Source: Lachnospiraceae bacterium
GTDB lineage: Bacteria > Bacillota > Clostridia > Lachnospirales > Lachnospiraceae
Direction of reading: 5' to 3'
DNA: 64,000 nt
NCBI GenBank assembly: GCA_017626095.1
Contig: JAGAJL010000015.1
Span: 1-64,000, forward strand
Shown here: positions 38,556-47,592 of the stretch, in pieces
How positions within the stretch are numbered: position 1 is the stretch's first letter
Layout of the letters: the number at the start of each line of letters is the position of its first letter
Made by a program: the position numbers and the translations under genes
Notes under the pieces: model-generated
What the model was told of the DNA's origin: nothing
Database searches by the model: none
What the model saw: only the letters and a program-made list of their open reading frames with translations

Positions 38556-38897
38556 TTATTTCCTGTTATATCCGGTAAAATTCATCTCTTTTTCCTGCAT
38601 CAGAAAATCTTTAAATTGGTACGTACCGTATTTTTCAAAAAATACCCCAATCATCTTTATCACCAATATAACGGCACTATCATATCCATCTGCAAGTCCA
38701 ATGATATGCAAATCTTTTATTGGATATGCTTTTTGTTTTAAAACATATCCGGGAATCAGATCAAAATAATCATTTCCATTTGCCAATGCAATGACATAAG
38801 TCGATGTCAGTCCGGCATGATATTTAATTTTACGTATAATTTTTTTGCGTTTACCCTGACAAACATCATCGCAAAACATACTTTTATAAATATGCAT
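38556..38897 (-). CDS. Conserved hypothetical protein
   Basis: 113 residues, soluble, no named domain. It starts MHIYKSMFCDDVCQGKRKKI and has the patterns YVIALANGNDYFDLIPGYVLKQ and IIGLADGYDSAVILVIKMI, which I recall in other uncharacterised Clostridia proteins next to ytfI/ytfJ. It is 5 bp upstream of the DUF2953 gene and the first gene of this small operon, suggesting a shared spore or envelope role. Function unknown. Confidence 0.7.
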   Translation of the reverse strand: MHIYKSMFCDDVCQGKRKKIIRKIKYHAGLTSTYVIALANGNDYFDLIPGYVLKQKAYPIKDLHIIGLADGYDSAVILVIKMIGVFFEKYGTYQFKDFLMQEKEMNFTGYNRK

Positions 38898-38946
38898 ATT
38901 AATACCTGATTATTTGGCTTTTGCAGGCTTCACTATAGGAATAAAA

Positions 38947-38970
38947 TAAGGAAGGCCAAAGCCTTCCTTG
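38947..38970 (-). terminator. Hairpin terminator downstream of the NUDIX gene
   Basis: AAGGAAGGC and GCCTTCCTT pair across a 3-4 nt loop, followed on the minus strand by ATTTTATT. It closes the NUDIX gene ending at 38988. Confidence 0.65.
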
Positions 38971-38987
38971 TAGTAACGGAAATATTC

Positions 38988-39437
38988 TTATAAATATTTG
39001 TGTCCCCACAAGTTAGCCTTTTTTAATTCTAAATACTCGGCATATGCCTGCTCTAAAATTTGTTTTTCATTACTAAACTTTAGCAAATGATAAGCCTCAT
39101 GAAATTTATAAAATCCAGAGTCGACAAAATGTTCTTCACGTTGTGGTTTGCTGTAATAACTGTCAGCCATCATTAAAAACCAATGGACATCCTTTGATAC
39201 CATGTCTTCCGGTACACGAAAGGTATATTCGCTCTTATTGATATACTTAATAATGGTAGCTTTCGAACCGGTTTCTTCTAAAACTTCACGCAAAGCGGTT
39301 TCTTCATGTGTTTCACCAAATTCCACCGTTCCTTTCGGAAGAACCCATCCGTCATACTTATTTTTATAGCTTTTATAAAGAAGTAATACTTTACCTCTGA
39401 AAATAACCACGCCGCCACAGCTCGTTGCTTCGATCAT
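38988..39437 (-). CDS. NUDIX hydrolase
   Basis: A 149-residue NUDIX protein with a complete Nudix box: KGTVEFGETHEETALREVLE followed by ETGS (about 35-58). The N-terminus EATSCGGVVIFRGKVLLLYK resembles the MutT/diadenosine tetraphosphatase-like group. The start ATG at 39437 is 8 bp after AGGAGG. Substrate not predictable. Monocistronic, with its own terminator. Confidence 0.85.
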   Translation of the reverse strand: MIEATSCGGVVIFRGKVLLLYKSYKNKYDGWVLPKGTVEFGETHEETALREVLEETGSKATIIKYINKSEYTFRVPEDMVSKDVHWFLMMADSYYSKPQREEHFVDSGFYKFHEAYHLLKFSNEKQILEQAYAEYLELKKANLWGHKYL

Positions 39438-39488
39438 ATGCAATTCCTCCTGTCGGGCGAATCTTAAAATATATTCATCATCCGGTAA

Positions 39489-39845
39489 TTACGAAAGCTT
39501 ATTGATAACTGAAACAATTTCTTCTTTATCAAAAGGTTTTGTCAAAAATTCATTGGCTCCCAATTTGATACAATCGATCATTTTACTTTTCTGTCCGGCT
39601 GCAGTAACCATAACCACTTTCATATCCGGTTTTAAAGCTTTAATCATCTTTAATGCTTCCATTCCATCTAAAACCGGCATGGTAATATCCATAGTAACAA
39701 TATCCGGTTTGCAAGCCTGAAACTTCTGCACACCTTCCTGTCCGTTGACAGCCTCATCAACAACTTCATGGCCGCCTTCTTCTAAAATACCTCTAAGTAC
39801 TTTTCTGGATGTCCGAGAATCGTCCACAATTAATATTTTTGCCAC
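39489..39845 (-). CDS. CheY-like response regulator
   Basis: A 118-residue single receiver domain. The acidic pocket is ILIVDDS near the N-terminus, the phospho-acceptor Asp is in DIVTMDITMP (about residue 52), Thr is in MVTAAGQ and Lys in FLTKPF. There is no output domain, so it acts like CheY by protein contact. GTG start with GGGAGG 8 bp upstream. It follows a CheX-domain gene by 13 bp, so the pair probably forms a phospho-signalling module in which the CheX domain dephosphorylates this regulator. Confidence 0.88.
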   Translation of the reverse strand: MAKILIVDDSRTSRKVLRGILEEGGHEVVDEAVNGQEGVQKFQACKPDIVTMDITMPVLDGMEALKMIKALKPDMKVVMVTAAGQKSKMIDCIKLGANEFLTKPFDKEEIVSVINKLS

Positions 39846-39858
39846 TTTTCGTTCCTCC

Positions 39859-40746
39859 CTAAGCAATTTTCAATTCTGAATCGATACTCAGAATAAAATT
39901 AATTACATTATATCCGATTGTAATCGGAAATACACAAAATTGATTACCGGAAATCGTAACCGGATGATCATAGAATTCCGGGGGAAGCATATCAATATCG
40001 ACACCTTCCTTACTTAATTCTGATGCAAAAAGACCATTAATACAGTTTGTAAATTCACCAACAGCGTCCAATGCATCTAAATCCACAGCATCAAACTCCT
40101 CACCGGCAAAAGGATTTGCAATCGCCAAAAGACTGTCTGAGCAACCTGCAAAACCGGATATCAGGTAATGATCTCCTTCCATTGCCTGCATAGCAAAATT
40201 GTCTGCCACAATCTGATCTACTAAAAAAGCTTTGGAAACATACGAACCCGAATTAACAAGACGAATCAGGGTACGAATAGCGATACCACAAAGGCGATCA
40301 TGTAATTCGGTGTTTGCAGGAAGGAATAATTTAACAATCCGCTCAATATCACCACTTACAAGATCACTCATATCAGAATCTGTAAATCCTTGCGTATCCT
40401 GATATTCTTTTAATGAATTCTCAATATCTTCCATTGTCATGATTTCCTGATCAATCAAAGTCTGAACAAAAATCATGTAAGCATTTCCCTGTTTTTTCAG
40501 CAATTGACCCACCTGATCATCCGTCAAATACCCCTTTTCAACGGCAATATCACCAAAGCGCTTGTCCATAACTGCCTGTAATTGATTAACCTCTTCAGCC
40601 TGTTTATCGGTCATTAACTTTTCGGCAACAGCAATTGTACCCAGTTTTACTCTGACAGAACTCTCATATTCAATGACTGCATCCAGCTTTTCCTGAGATA
40701 ATTTGCCTGCTTGTACCAAATAGTTTCCAAAAATCTGATCAAACAT
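39859..40746 (-). CDS. Chemotaxis CheX-domain protein with N-terminal MshEN-like repeats
   Basis: 295 residues. The N-terminal half has four roughly 23-residue helical repeats ending in Gln or Glu: FGNYLVQAGKLSQEKLDA, KLGTIAVAEKLMTDKQAEE, RFGDIAVEKGYLTDDQVGQ, FVQTLIDQEIMTMEDIEN. They resemble the MshEN/type II secretion ATPase N-terminal motif known to bind cyclic di-GMP in some proteins. The C-terminal half (about 150-295) looks like CheX, with AVGEFTNCINGLFASELSK holding the Glu-Asn phosphatase pair. AAGGAGG precedes the ATG. Co-transcribed with the receiver gene. Confidence 0.7.
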   Translation of the reverse strand: MFDQIFGNYLVQAGKLSQEKLDAVIEYESSVRVKLGTIAVAEKLMTDKQAEEVNQLQAVMDKRFGDIAVEKGYLTDDQVGQLLKKQGNAYMIFVQTLIDQEIMTMEDIENSLKEYQDTQGFTDSDMSDLVSGDIERIVKLFLPANTELHDRLCGIAIRTLIRLVNSGSYVSKAFLVDQIVADNFAMQAMEGDHYLISGFAGCSDSLLAIANPFAGEEFDAVDLDALDAVGEFTNCINGLFASELSKEGVDIDMLPPEFYDHPVTISGNQFCVFPITIGYNVINFILSIDSELKIA

Positions 40747-40804
40747 GCCATAACCCTCCTTAACTATATTAAGACTATTTTACTATACAATTTCTAAAAA
40801 AGAT

Positions 40805-40826
40805 AGTTGAAATTCGTATTTCAATT
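40805..40826 (-). terminator. Weak terminator after the PBP gene
   Basis: TTGAAAT/ATTTCAA hairpin with a 4-nt loop, followed on the minus strand by CTATCTTTTTT. AT-only stem, so possibly leaky. Confidence 0.4.
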
Positions 40827-40831
40827 CTTTT

Positions 40832-42358
40832 TTAATTGAGGCCTTTAATCTGAAAATATGTATCAAAAATACGTTTTGCCATCGGAACGGCATATTCACC
40901 CCCTGAGCCGGCACCTTCCACAATAATGGTAACGCAGACACGCGGATTTTCTACCGGAGCAAATCCGGTAAACCATGCGTGACTGTCCGTCTTTACTGCA
41001 TTATACTCTGCAGAACCGGTTTTACCTGCAGCAGTATAAGAAAGACCTTTTAACTTCGTTGCAGTACCTCTTTCCACAACACCGGTCATCATCTCTTTTA
41101 AGAATTCTGCCTCATCTTCCGTCATTATCGTTTTATAATCTTCCGAAGAATAGGTTTTTACATTTGTACCATTATAACTTTCAATCCGATCAATCAGATA
41201 AGGTGTTTTGACAGTTCCCTTATTGGCTATGGCACATGTTATCATATTAAGTTGTAACGGTGTAATCTGTGTTTTTCCCTGTCCGATGGATGTCTGCATA
41301 ACATCATAGGATCCGGCATTGGTGCCAAGCACATATTTGCTTTGTCCGGTTAAAAATTTCAAATCCAGATCTTCATTAAACAAAAGATCATTACATGTAC
41401 TTTCCAACTCACCTAAATCTAAAGACAAACCGATATTGGCATAGGAAGAATTGCACGATTTAGCAAAGCTCGTTGCAAAATCAACGCTTCCATGATTAGA
41501 ACCATGATAGCAATTGATACGGTCACCGTTATAGGTAAATGATCCATTACAATTATAATGATAATTGGAAACATTTCCTCCATTTTGTCTGTAATAAGCC
41601 AAAGAAGTAATTATTTTAAACGTCGAACCGGGCGGATACAACCCCTGTGTTGCCCGATTTAACAATACACTACTGGAATCGTCATTCACAAGCCCATCCC
41701 ACATTTCTACAATGTTGTTGGGATCAAAATCAGGCTTCGAAACCATTGCCAATATCTTACCGGTAGACGGTTCCGAAACAATAATAGCACCATCATAAAC
41801 ACCAAGTGCTTCATAAGCAACTTTTTGTAACTCTACATTTAAAGTCGTAACAACATTATCACCAATTGTTTTCTCTGCTGAAATTTCTTTTTGTATTTTT
41901 TCACCTAAAGACGCATTAGACGTAAGCATGTTCATATTACCAAGATATTCGATTCCGGTTTTACCTTTCGTAGAAAATCCCACAACATGAGCAAACAGAT
42001 TGGAGTAGGGATACACTCTTTTTTCCGTGCCGTCTTTTGCACGCACGGTTTGAGCCAATACCGTTTTATCATCAGCAAGAATAGAACCACGTACATTTTT
42101 CTGAGCAAGAATTTCCTGTCTCGGATTATAAGAATTGTTAATTACGGTTTCACTGTCCGTATAGACAAAACGAATCTCATTTCCAATGACGGTAAGCATC
42201 AAAAAGATAAAGATATAAGTAACTACCCAAAGTTCCCGATTGCGATATTTATCTTTTTTATTTATCTGCTTCTTTCTTTTTTTCTTTTTGGGAAGCGGTT
42301 CTTCATCATATAATTCATCATCTTCGAATTCTCTAATCGTCCTCTTCGACCCTGACAT
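40832..42358 (-). CDS. Class B penicillin-binding protein (transpeptidase, PbpA/FtsI-like)
   Basis: 508 residues. A very basic cytosolic N-terminus (PKKKKRKKQINKKDKYR), one membrane anchor (about 44-62) and a dimerisation domain come first. The transpeptidase domain has Ser245 in PPGSTFK, the SxN triad Ser301-Cys302-Asn303 and KTG at 446-448. It crosslinks peptidoglycan outside the membrane. The start at 42358 is chosen from GGAAGGAGG 5-6 bp upstream. It overlaps the end of the FtsW-like gene by 26 bp, making a cognate SEDS-PBP pair. Confidence 0.92.
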   Translation of the reverse strand: MSGSKRTIREFEDDELYDEEPLPKKKKRKKQINKKDKYRNRELWVVTYIFIFLMLTVIGNEIRFVYTDSETVINNSYNPRQEILAQKNVRGSILADDKTVLAQTVRAKDGTEKRVYPYSNLFAHVVGFSTKGKTGIEYLGNMNMLTSNASLGEKIQKEISAEKTIGDNVVTTLNVELQKVAYEALGVYDGAIIVSEPSTGKILAMVSKPDFDPNNIVEMWDGLVNDDSSSVLLNRATQGLYPPGSTFKIITSLAYYRQNGGNVSNYHYNCNGSFTYNGDRINCYHGSNHGSVDFATSFAKSCNSSYANIGLSLDLGELESTCNDLLFNEDLDLKFLTGQSKYVLGTNAGSYDVMQTSIGQGKTQITPLQLNMITCAIANKGTVKTPYLIDRIESYNGTNVKTYSSEDYKTIMTEDEAEFLKEMMTGVVERGTATKLKGLSYTAAGKTGSAEYNAVKTDSHAWFTGFAPVENPRVCVTIIVEGAGSGGEYAVPMAKRIFDTYFQIKGLN

Positions 42359-43667
42359 GACGTCCTCCTTCCTCTGCACGTATACAATACAATCCCTGAA
42401 TTATGCAAAACATGATAATCGTCGTCAACACACTGCTTCCACCATAACTGACCAGCGGCAGTGTAACACCGGTAAGAGGAATAAACTTTGTTCCTCCGCC
42501 AATCGTTAAAAAGATTTGAAAAATGTAGGTAACAGCCAATCCCACTGCCACATTACGATAGAACTCGTTTTTCAGGCGCATGGCAATATTAATAAAACCA
42601 ATAAAACAACTTAAGCAGACTAAAACCAAACAGATGCTGAAAATAACTCCCATCTCTTCCGCTATGGCAGAAAAAATAAAGTCAGCCTCCACATATGGAA
42701 TTGCCGTCGGATCTCCCTGGTACAACCCCATGCCAAACCAGCCACCGGTTCCGATAGCAAACAAAGATTGCGTAATCTGATAACCTTTTCCGTCAATATA
42801 TGACCAGGGGTCTCTCCAGGCCTGCACACGTACTTGAACATGTGTAAACAATTTGTATGCTATTATACCGGCACCGCATCCACACAAAGAACCTACAATC
42901 AGATAAAAATAATTGTGTGTCGCAACAAAAACCATGGCAACATAGACGACAAAAAAGATTAATGCACTACCTAAGTCTTTGGATGCAACCAAAATAATAA
43001 CATGCGCCGCCGCAACACATGAAGTAATCACAATCTGCAGAAAACTTTTGGATTTTGCAAGCATGGCGGCAACAAAGAACACAAATATGATTTTTACAAA
43101 TTCTGACGGTTGAAATGTATATCCGGCAATTGTATAGGAAATCTTCGATCCATGCGTCAAGGAACCAAGACAAAGTACAATTCCCAATGCTGCTATACCA
43201 ATCAAAGCATACAACCATGAGAAACGATCCAGAAAACGGAACTTTTTCATAAGATAAGGAATAACCATGCAGAGTACCAGAGAAATTGCAACAATCCGAA
43301 ATTGTTTTAATGCTTTATCATAATCCAAACGGGTAAGAACCACAAAGCCGATTGACAATAACATACACATATTGTTTAACAGAAGTTTACTGACATCCTT
43401 ATATAAAACACGGTATATGGCAATGGTTGCAAACAATAAAATCTGCTGAAAGCCATAAAAAATGATGTAAGATAAATCACTTGTTTCCAAACATATGGCT
43501 GCAAAGGAGACAAAGTGAACTAAAAACATACAAATTACCTGTCTGGTATAGATGCCTTCTTTTTTTTCCTCATCTTTTCCGTTAAAAGCGGTAAACGCCT
43601 CAAATGTATAAATTGCCATAAATACGGCAATGACATATTTTGACATGTCCGAAATAACCAATGCCAT
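42333..43667 (-). CDS. FtsW/RodA/SpoVE family SEDS glycosyltransferase
   Basis: A 444-residue SEDS protein polymerising lipid II into glycan strands. About ten membrane helices are visible. Family motifs are YQPSEFVKIIFVFF-like TFQPSEFVKI (about 185-194), KDLGSALIFFVVYVAMVF (about 230-247) and the C-terminal LTGVTLPLVSYGGSSVLT (about 400-417). The N-terminus has two extra helices compared with short RodA. It is coupled to the class B PBP downstream and lies after the U32 peptidase gene. Confidence 0.92.
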   Translation of the reverse strand: MALVISDMSKYVIAVFMAIYTFEAFTAFNGKDEEKKEGIYTRQVICMFLVHFVSFAAICLETSDLSYIIFYGFQQILLFATIAIYRVLYKDVSKLLLNNMCMLLSIGFVVLTRLDYDKALKQFRIVAISLVLCMVIPYLMKKFRFLDRFSWLYALIGIAALGIVLCLGSLTHGSKISYTIAGYTFQPSEFVKIIFVFFVAAMLAKSKSFLQIVITSCVAAAHVIILVASKDLGSALIFFVVYVAMVFVATHNYFYLIVGSLCGCGAGIIAYKLFTHVQVRVQAWRDPWSYIDGKGYQITQSLFAIGTGGWFGMGLYQGDPTAIPYVEADFIFSAIAEEMGVIFSICLVLVCLSCFIGFINIAMRLKNEFYRNVAVGLAVTYIFQIFLTIGGGTKFIPLTGVTLPLVSYGGSSVLTTIIMFCIIQGLYCIRAEEGGRHVRVEEDD

Positions 43668-43669
43668 GA

Positions 43670-45922
43670 TTACTCGATTCCTTTCTTAAAATGCCCTTTT
43701 GTATACTCATACAAAGCATCTTTTTGTTTCTTCATAAATAAATCCAAAACCTGAGCCATTTGATTTTCATCTTCCATTGTGAATGAAATTCTCAAATAAT
43801 CCGTTTCTATTTTATCGGTATCACCATGCAAAGAAAGCGGAATACTGTTATAAATTGTATTTTCACATACTTCACACTGATTGAAAACAGAAATATTCTT
43901 TTGAGTCCTGTCCTTAATGGTAATCACTTCATTTTTATGGTTACATTTACCAAATGTTTTTTTAATACAATTGGCAGTCCTCATAAACGGAAGATAACCA
44001 TATACTAAGTATTCTGAGCAAAAAGGATAAGCCGATTTATCCGCTTCCTTTTTCTGAATATCCAACCATTCATAATATGTTAATTCATATGGTACAACCA
44101 TCCCGGATATTCCATATTGAGAAAGAAACTCTATTGCTTTTTGATTAAACACATACAAGCCATAGTCAGCCACGATAACTTTCTCATCCGGCAACCTGCA
44201 TTCTAACAAAAAAGAAAGCGTATCAAGACTGTTACAAAAAAATCCATAAAATAAATCTGTTGCCATCAGATCCCGATACGGCAAAAACCAGTCGGCCGCT
44301 TTTTGCCTGAACACCGGAGGAAAGACAAGATAATAGTCGATTTCATAAGTCTTGGCTTCTTTCAATTTCTCAATCAAAGCATCCGACAATTCCTGTAACA
44401 AAAAAGCATTGACCTCAATTGCAGCAATCTGCGGATATTGTGGTAATATCTGAAGCAAAAACAACAATTGCTGCATGCTCTGACAATAAACCCTGTATCG
44501 GGAAGAAAGCTTTTTGTGATGAACAGTCTCATCATTTATATCCGATATTGCAATCTCTTGGGATATCCATTCGTCATGAGTACTTTCATCATGAGTATTT
44601 TTATCCTGAATGCTTTGCATCTGCATACGCGGATTCGAAATATCCACCAGTTGTTTCCAAAACAGACTAAGAACATCTCTCCTGATTTCACCCAGCGCTT
44701 TCAAAGAAACAAAAACGTTATCATCCATTATAACAGAAATGGTTTCAAAATAAAACGGAGTATTTCCCGTCTTGTTTAATTGTTTTAAGACATCCTCTTT
44801 TAATACCGGACGTTTTTGGGCAGCCAAAACAATTTCTTCCATGCACAAAGAGGTTGTATTCCCTTTTTCATCCCATATTGTGATAAAAAGCTTTTCTCCG
44901 ATTTTTAAACGTATCTTTGCAAATAATTTTATCTTTTTGTCACAATCCAAATATTTTTCTTTGATGGAAAGGAATTCTTTCTCATCAGCAGAATGATAAC
45001 CGGGCTTTTTTATCGTTATCATTTCTCTGCCATTGTGTCTATGATAATATCCTTCTTGTAAATCAACTCGAAGATAGAGTTTTTTCAACAACTCCATATC
45101 CTTTTCAGATATCCGGACAGTACCATTTGAATCTGTATTTTCCATGTATAAATCAATATATTTCCGATATATGGATGTAACACCCGCAACATAGTACGGA
45201 TTTTTCATTCGCCCTTCTATTTTAAAAGAATCAATGCCGGAATCGAGCAATTGCACAAGTATAGAAACCGTACACATATCTTTTAAACTCAAAGGATAAA
45301 CATCTTTTTTTCCAAATACTTCAAAAGGAAGTCTGCAAGGACCTGCGCAACGACCTCTGTTTCCACTTCTGCCTCCGAGAAAACTGCTGTATAAACAGTG
45401 ACCGGAATAACAATAACACATCGCACCGTGAATAAAACTTTCAATATCAATACCGACACGTTGCTTTATATCACATATTTCATCTAAAGATAATTCTCTG
45501 GCAGGTACAACCCGGCATACTCCAAAATCCTTTAACAGCTTTGCTCCATAAGAACCGGAAATTCCCATTTGGGTGCTGGCATGCAGTTCCAAACCGGGAA
45601 AGCTTTCTTTGAGTTGTAACAGGACACCAAGATCCTGCACAATGACTCCATCCAGACCATGTTCATAAAATGGTTTTATAAAAGAAACAAGATGGTCAAA
45701 CTCCCTTTCCTTTACCAAAGTGTTAACCGTCAGATAAACTTTAACTCCGAATAAATGCGCATAAGAAACAGCCTCACACAATTCTTCTTTTGAAAAATTG
45801 GAGGCATAAGCTCTTGCACCATATTCTTCTCCGCCTAAATATATTGCATCAGCACCTGCATTGATTGCTGCCATAAAACACGCCATATCTCCTGCGGGCG
45901 CCAATAATTCCGGTTTATTCAA
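43670..45922 (-). CDS. U32 family peptidase (large form)
   Basis: 750 residues. The U32 domain (about 1-330) starts KPELLAPAGDMACFMAAINAGADAIYLGG. It contains ELHASTQMGISG and the Cys-rich iron-sulfur-type segment AMCYCYSGHCLYSSFLGGRSGNRGRCAGPC. A long C-terminal part includes a DUF3656-like region and further Cys (FNQCEVC). U32 members include collagenase-like proteases and RlhA/UbiU hydroxylation factors, so peptidase activity is not certain. I choose TTG 45922 as start because AGGAGA is 7 bp upstream and it gives the family N-terminus. Confidence 0.85.
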   Translation of the reverse strand: MNKPELLAPAGDMACFMAAINAGADAIYLGGEEYGARAYASNFSKEELCEAVSYAHLFGVKVYLTVNTLVKEREFDHLVSFIKPFYEHGLDGVIVQDLGVLLQLKESFPGLELHASTQMGISGSYGAKLLKDFGVCRVVPARELSLDEICDIKQRVGIDIESFIHGAMCYCYSGHCLYSSFLGGRSGNRGRCAGPCRLPFEVFGKKDVYPLSLKDMCTVSILVQLLDSGIDSFKIEGRMKNPYYVAGVTSIYRKYIDLYMENTDSNGTVRISEKDMELLKKLYLRVDLQEGYYHRHNGREMITIKKPGYHSADEKEFLSIKEKYLDCDKKIKLFAKIRLKIGEKLFITIWDEKGNTTSLCMEEIVLAAQKRPVLKEDVLKQLNKTGNTPFYFETISVIMDDNVFVSLKALGEIRRDVLSLFWKQLVDISNPRMQMQSIQDKNTHDESTHDEWISQEIAISDINDETVHHKKLSSRYRVYCQSMQQLLFLLQILPQYPQIAAIEVNAFLLQELSDALIEKLKEAKTYEIDYYLVFPPVFRQKAADWFLPYRDLMATDLFYGFFCNSLDTLSFLLECRLPDEKVIVADYGLYVFNQKAIEFLSQYGISGMVVPYELTYYEWLDIQKKEADKSAYPFCSEYLVYGYLPFMRTANCIKKTFGKCNHKNEVITIKDRTQKNISVFNQCEVCENTIYNSIPLSLHGDTDKIETDYLRISFTMEDENQMAQVLDLFMKKQKDALYEYTKGHFKKGIE

Positions 45923-45992
45923 TGACATTCTCCTGTTTTTCATAGAAAAAGGTTGTCGCACCAACACAACAACCCATAAAAACCACTATCAA

Positions 45993-46400
45993 TTAAGCGT
46001 TTGCGCCTTTAATCTGCGCCTCTAAACGAACAATCTTTTTGGTATTGTCGTTTACCTCAGATTGCAGGGACTTAACGCTTTTTTCTGCATTATCTAATTT
46101 GATTTGTGAAGAAATCAGCTCATGCTTTAAGTCGTATAATTCCTTTTCCTTACGCTCTAATTCTTCTTCCAAATCTACAATTTTCTGTTTTGCTTTAAAA
46201 AGATCATCTGCAATATTTAATTCCAGCAAAATATTGCGAAACTCAGAGGATTGTTTTCGAAAACTTTCGATTTTATTGTATTCTGACAGTTTATTATTAA
46301 TATAAAAGGCAACACGCTGCAAATATTCCGCACTTTCGCTGCCACTTAATGTATAAGATTTTCCGCCGATAACCACTTCTGTTTCTGTCTTAATTGACAT
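45993..46400 (-). CDS. zapA: Cell division protein ZapA
   Basis: 135 residues. The N-terminal ZapA globular head (about 1-60, TEVVIGGKSYTLSGSESAEYLQRVAFYINNKL) is followed by a long coiled coil (about 70-130). ZapA bundles FtsZ filaments at the division site. The start at 46400 is chosen from GGGAGA 7 bp upstream. It heads the operon zapA-U32-ftsW-pbp, consistent with a division/wall synthesis unit. Confidence 0.9.
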   Translation of the reverse strand: MSIKTETEVVIGGKSYTLSGSESAEYLQRVAFYINNKLSEYNKIESFRKQSSEFRNILLELNIADDLFKAKQKIVDLEEELERKEKELYDLKHELISSQIKLDNAEKSVKSLQSEVNDNTKKIVRLEAQIKGANA

Positions 46401-46480
46401 ATCATTTTCTCCCTGATATAACACAAAATATCTATCAACACAATATATGCCCATGAAGCCACGGGCCACATACAAGATAT

Positions 46481-46508
46481 ATTATATCAGAATATTATGA
46501 GAAAACAA
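46481..46508 (-). promoter_or_regulatory. zapA operon promoter
   Basis: TTGTTT (46503-46508), 16-bp spacer, TATAAT (46481-46486) on the minus strand. A 10-bp direct repeat TTCCTGAAAT lies just upstream (46524-46546). Confidence 0.5.
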
Positions 46509-46573
46509 CCGTTTTTCGATATTTTTCCTGAAATTTTCCTGAAATATTCAGCAAAAATATTTAGAAAAAATAG

Positions 46574-47581
46574 TCAAATAAGATGCTCCGGCAAATCCAG
46601 CCCAAAATGAAGATAGGCATTTTTGGTAACTACCCGACCTCTGGGTGTCCGGTTAATCAAACCATTTTTAATCAGATAAGGCTCATTTACATCTTCTATC
46701 GTGCCTGCATCCTCTCCGGTAGCTGCAGCTAATGTATCAAGTCCTACCGGTCCACCGCCAAATTTATCAATCATGGTAAGCAGAAGATTCCTGTCAACAT
46801 GATCCAATCCAAGCTTATCCACATCGAGCATATCCAATGCTTCTTTTGCAACACGTTCTGTTATCACACCATCATAACGAACCTGAGCAAAATCCCTTAC
46901 TCGTTTTAATAAACGGTTGGCAATTCGAGGAGTGCCTCTGCTCCTTCTTGCCATTTCCACGGCACCGTTTGCTTCAATCTGAATATCAAAAACGGAAGCC
47001 GAACGCGTAATGATGGCTACAAGCTCCTCAATACTGTAAAACTCCAGACGATTGATAACACCAAAACGATCTCTGAGCGGAGCAGACAGTAATCCCGCTC
47101 TGGTTGTTGCGCCAATTAGTGTAAATTTGGGTAGATCCAGACGAATGGATTTTGCAGTCGGACCTTTTCCAATCATAATATCAATACAATAATCCTCCAT
47201 TGCAGGATACAATACTTCTTCAACCTGTTTGTTTAATCGATGAATTTCATCCACAAACAGGACATCTCCGTCTGAAAGACCGCTTAAAATAGCAGCCATA
47301 TCTCCCGGCTTTTCAATTGCCGGTCCACTGGTCACTTTCAGATGTGCATCCATTTCATTGGCTATGACACCGGCAAGAGTCGTCTTACCAAGACCGGGCG
47401 GCCCATAAAATAATATATGATCCAGTGCATCTTCTCTTTGCTTTGCAGCTTCAATAAAAATTTTCAATGTTTCTTTTGCTTTACTTTGACCAATGTAGTC
47501 ATCCATGAACTGCGGACGAAGCGTTGATTCTATTTTCTTATCTTCTTCCAAAACAGAAGTCTCAATAATTCTTTGTGGCAT
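46574..47581 (-). CDS. ruvB: Holliday junction branch migration helicase RuvB
   Basis: A 335-residue RuvB AAA+ motor. Walker [14 protein letters not shown] is at about 58-70, Walker [13 protein letters not shown] at about 104-115, sensor 1 LIGATTRAG at about 155-163 and the C-terminal winged helix has [10 protein letters not shown]. It drives branch migration with RuvA; ruvC is absent here, as expected in Firmicutes that use RecU. The start lies 11 bp after the ruvA stop. Confidence 0.98.
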   Translation of the reverse strand: MPQRIIETSVLEEDKKIESTLRPQFMDDYIGQSKAKETLKIFIEAAKQREDALDHILFYGPPGLGKTTLAGVIANEMDAHLKVTSGPAIEKPGDMAAILSGLSDGDVLFVDEIHRLNKQVEEVLYPAMEDYCIDIMIGKGPTAKSIRLDLPKFTLIGATTRAGLLSAPLRDRFGVINRLEFYSIEELVAIITRSASVFDIQIEANGAVEMARRSRGTPRIANRLLKRVRDFAQVRYDGVITERVAKEALDMLDVDKLGLDHVDRNLLLTMIDKFGGGPVGLDTLAAATGEDAGTIEDVNEPYLIKNGLINRTPRGRVVTKNAYLHFGLDLPEHLI

Positions 47582-47592
47582 AATTCATTCCT

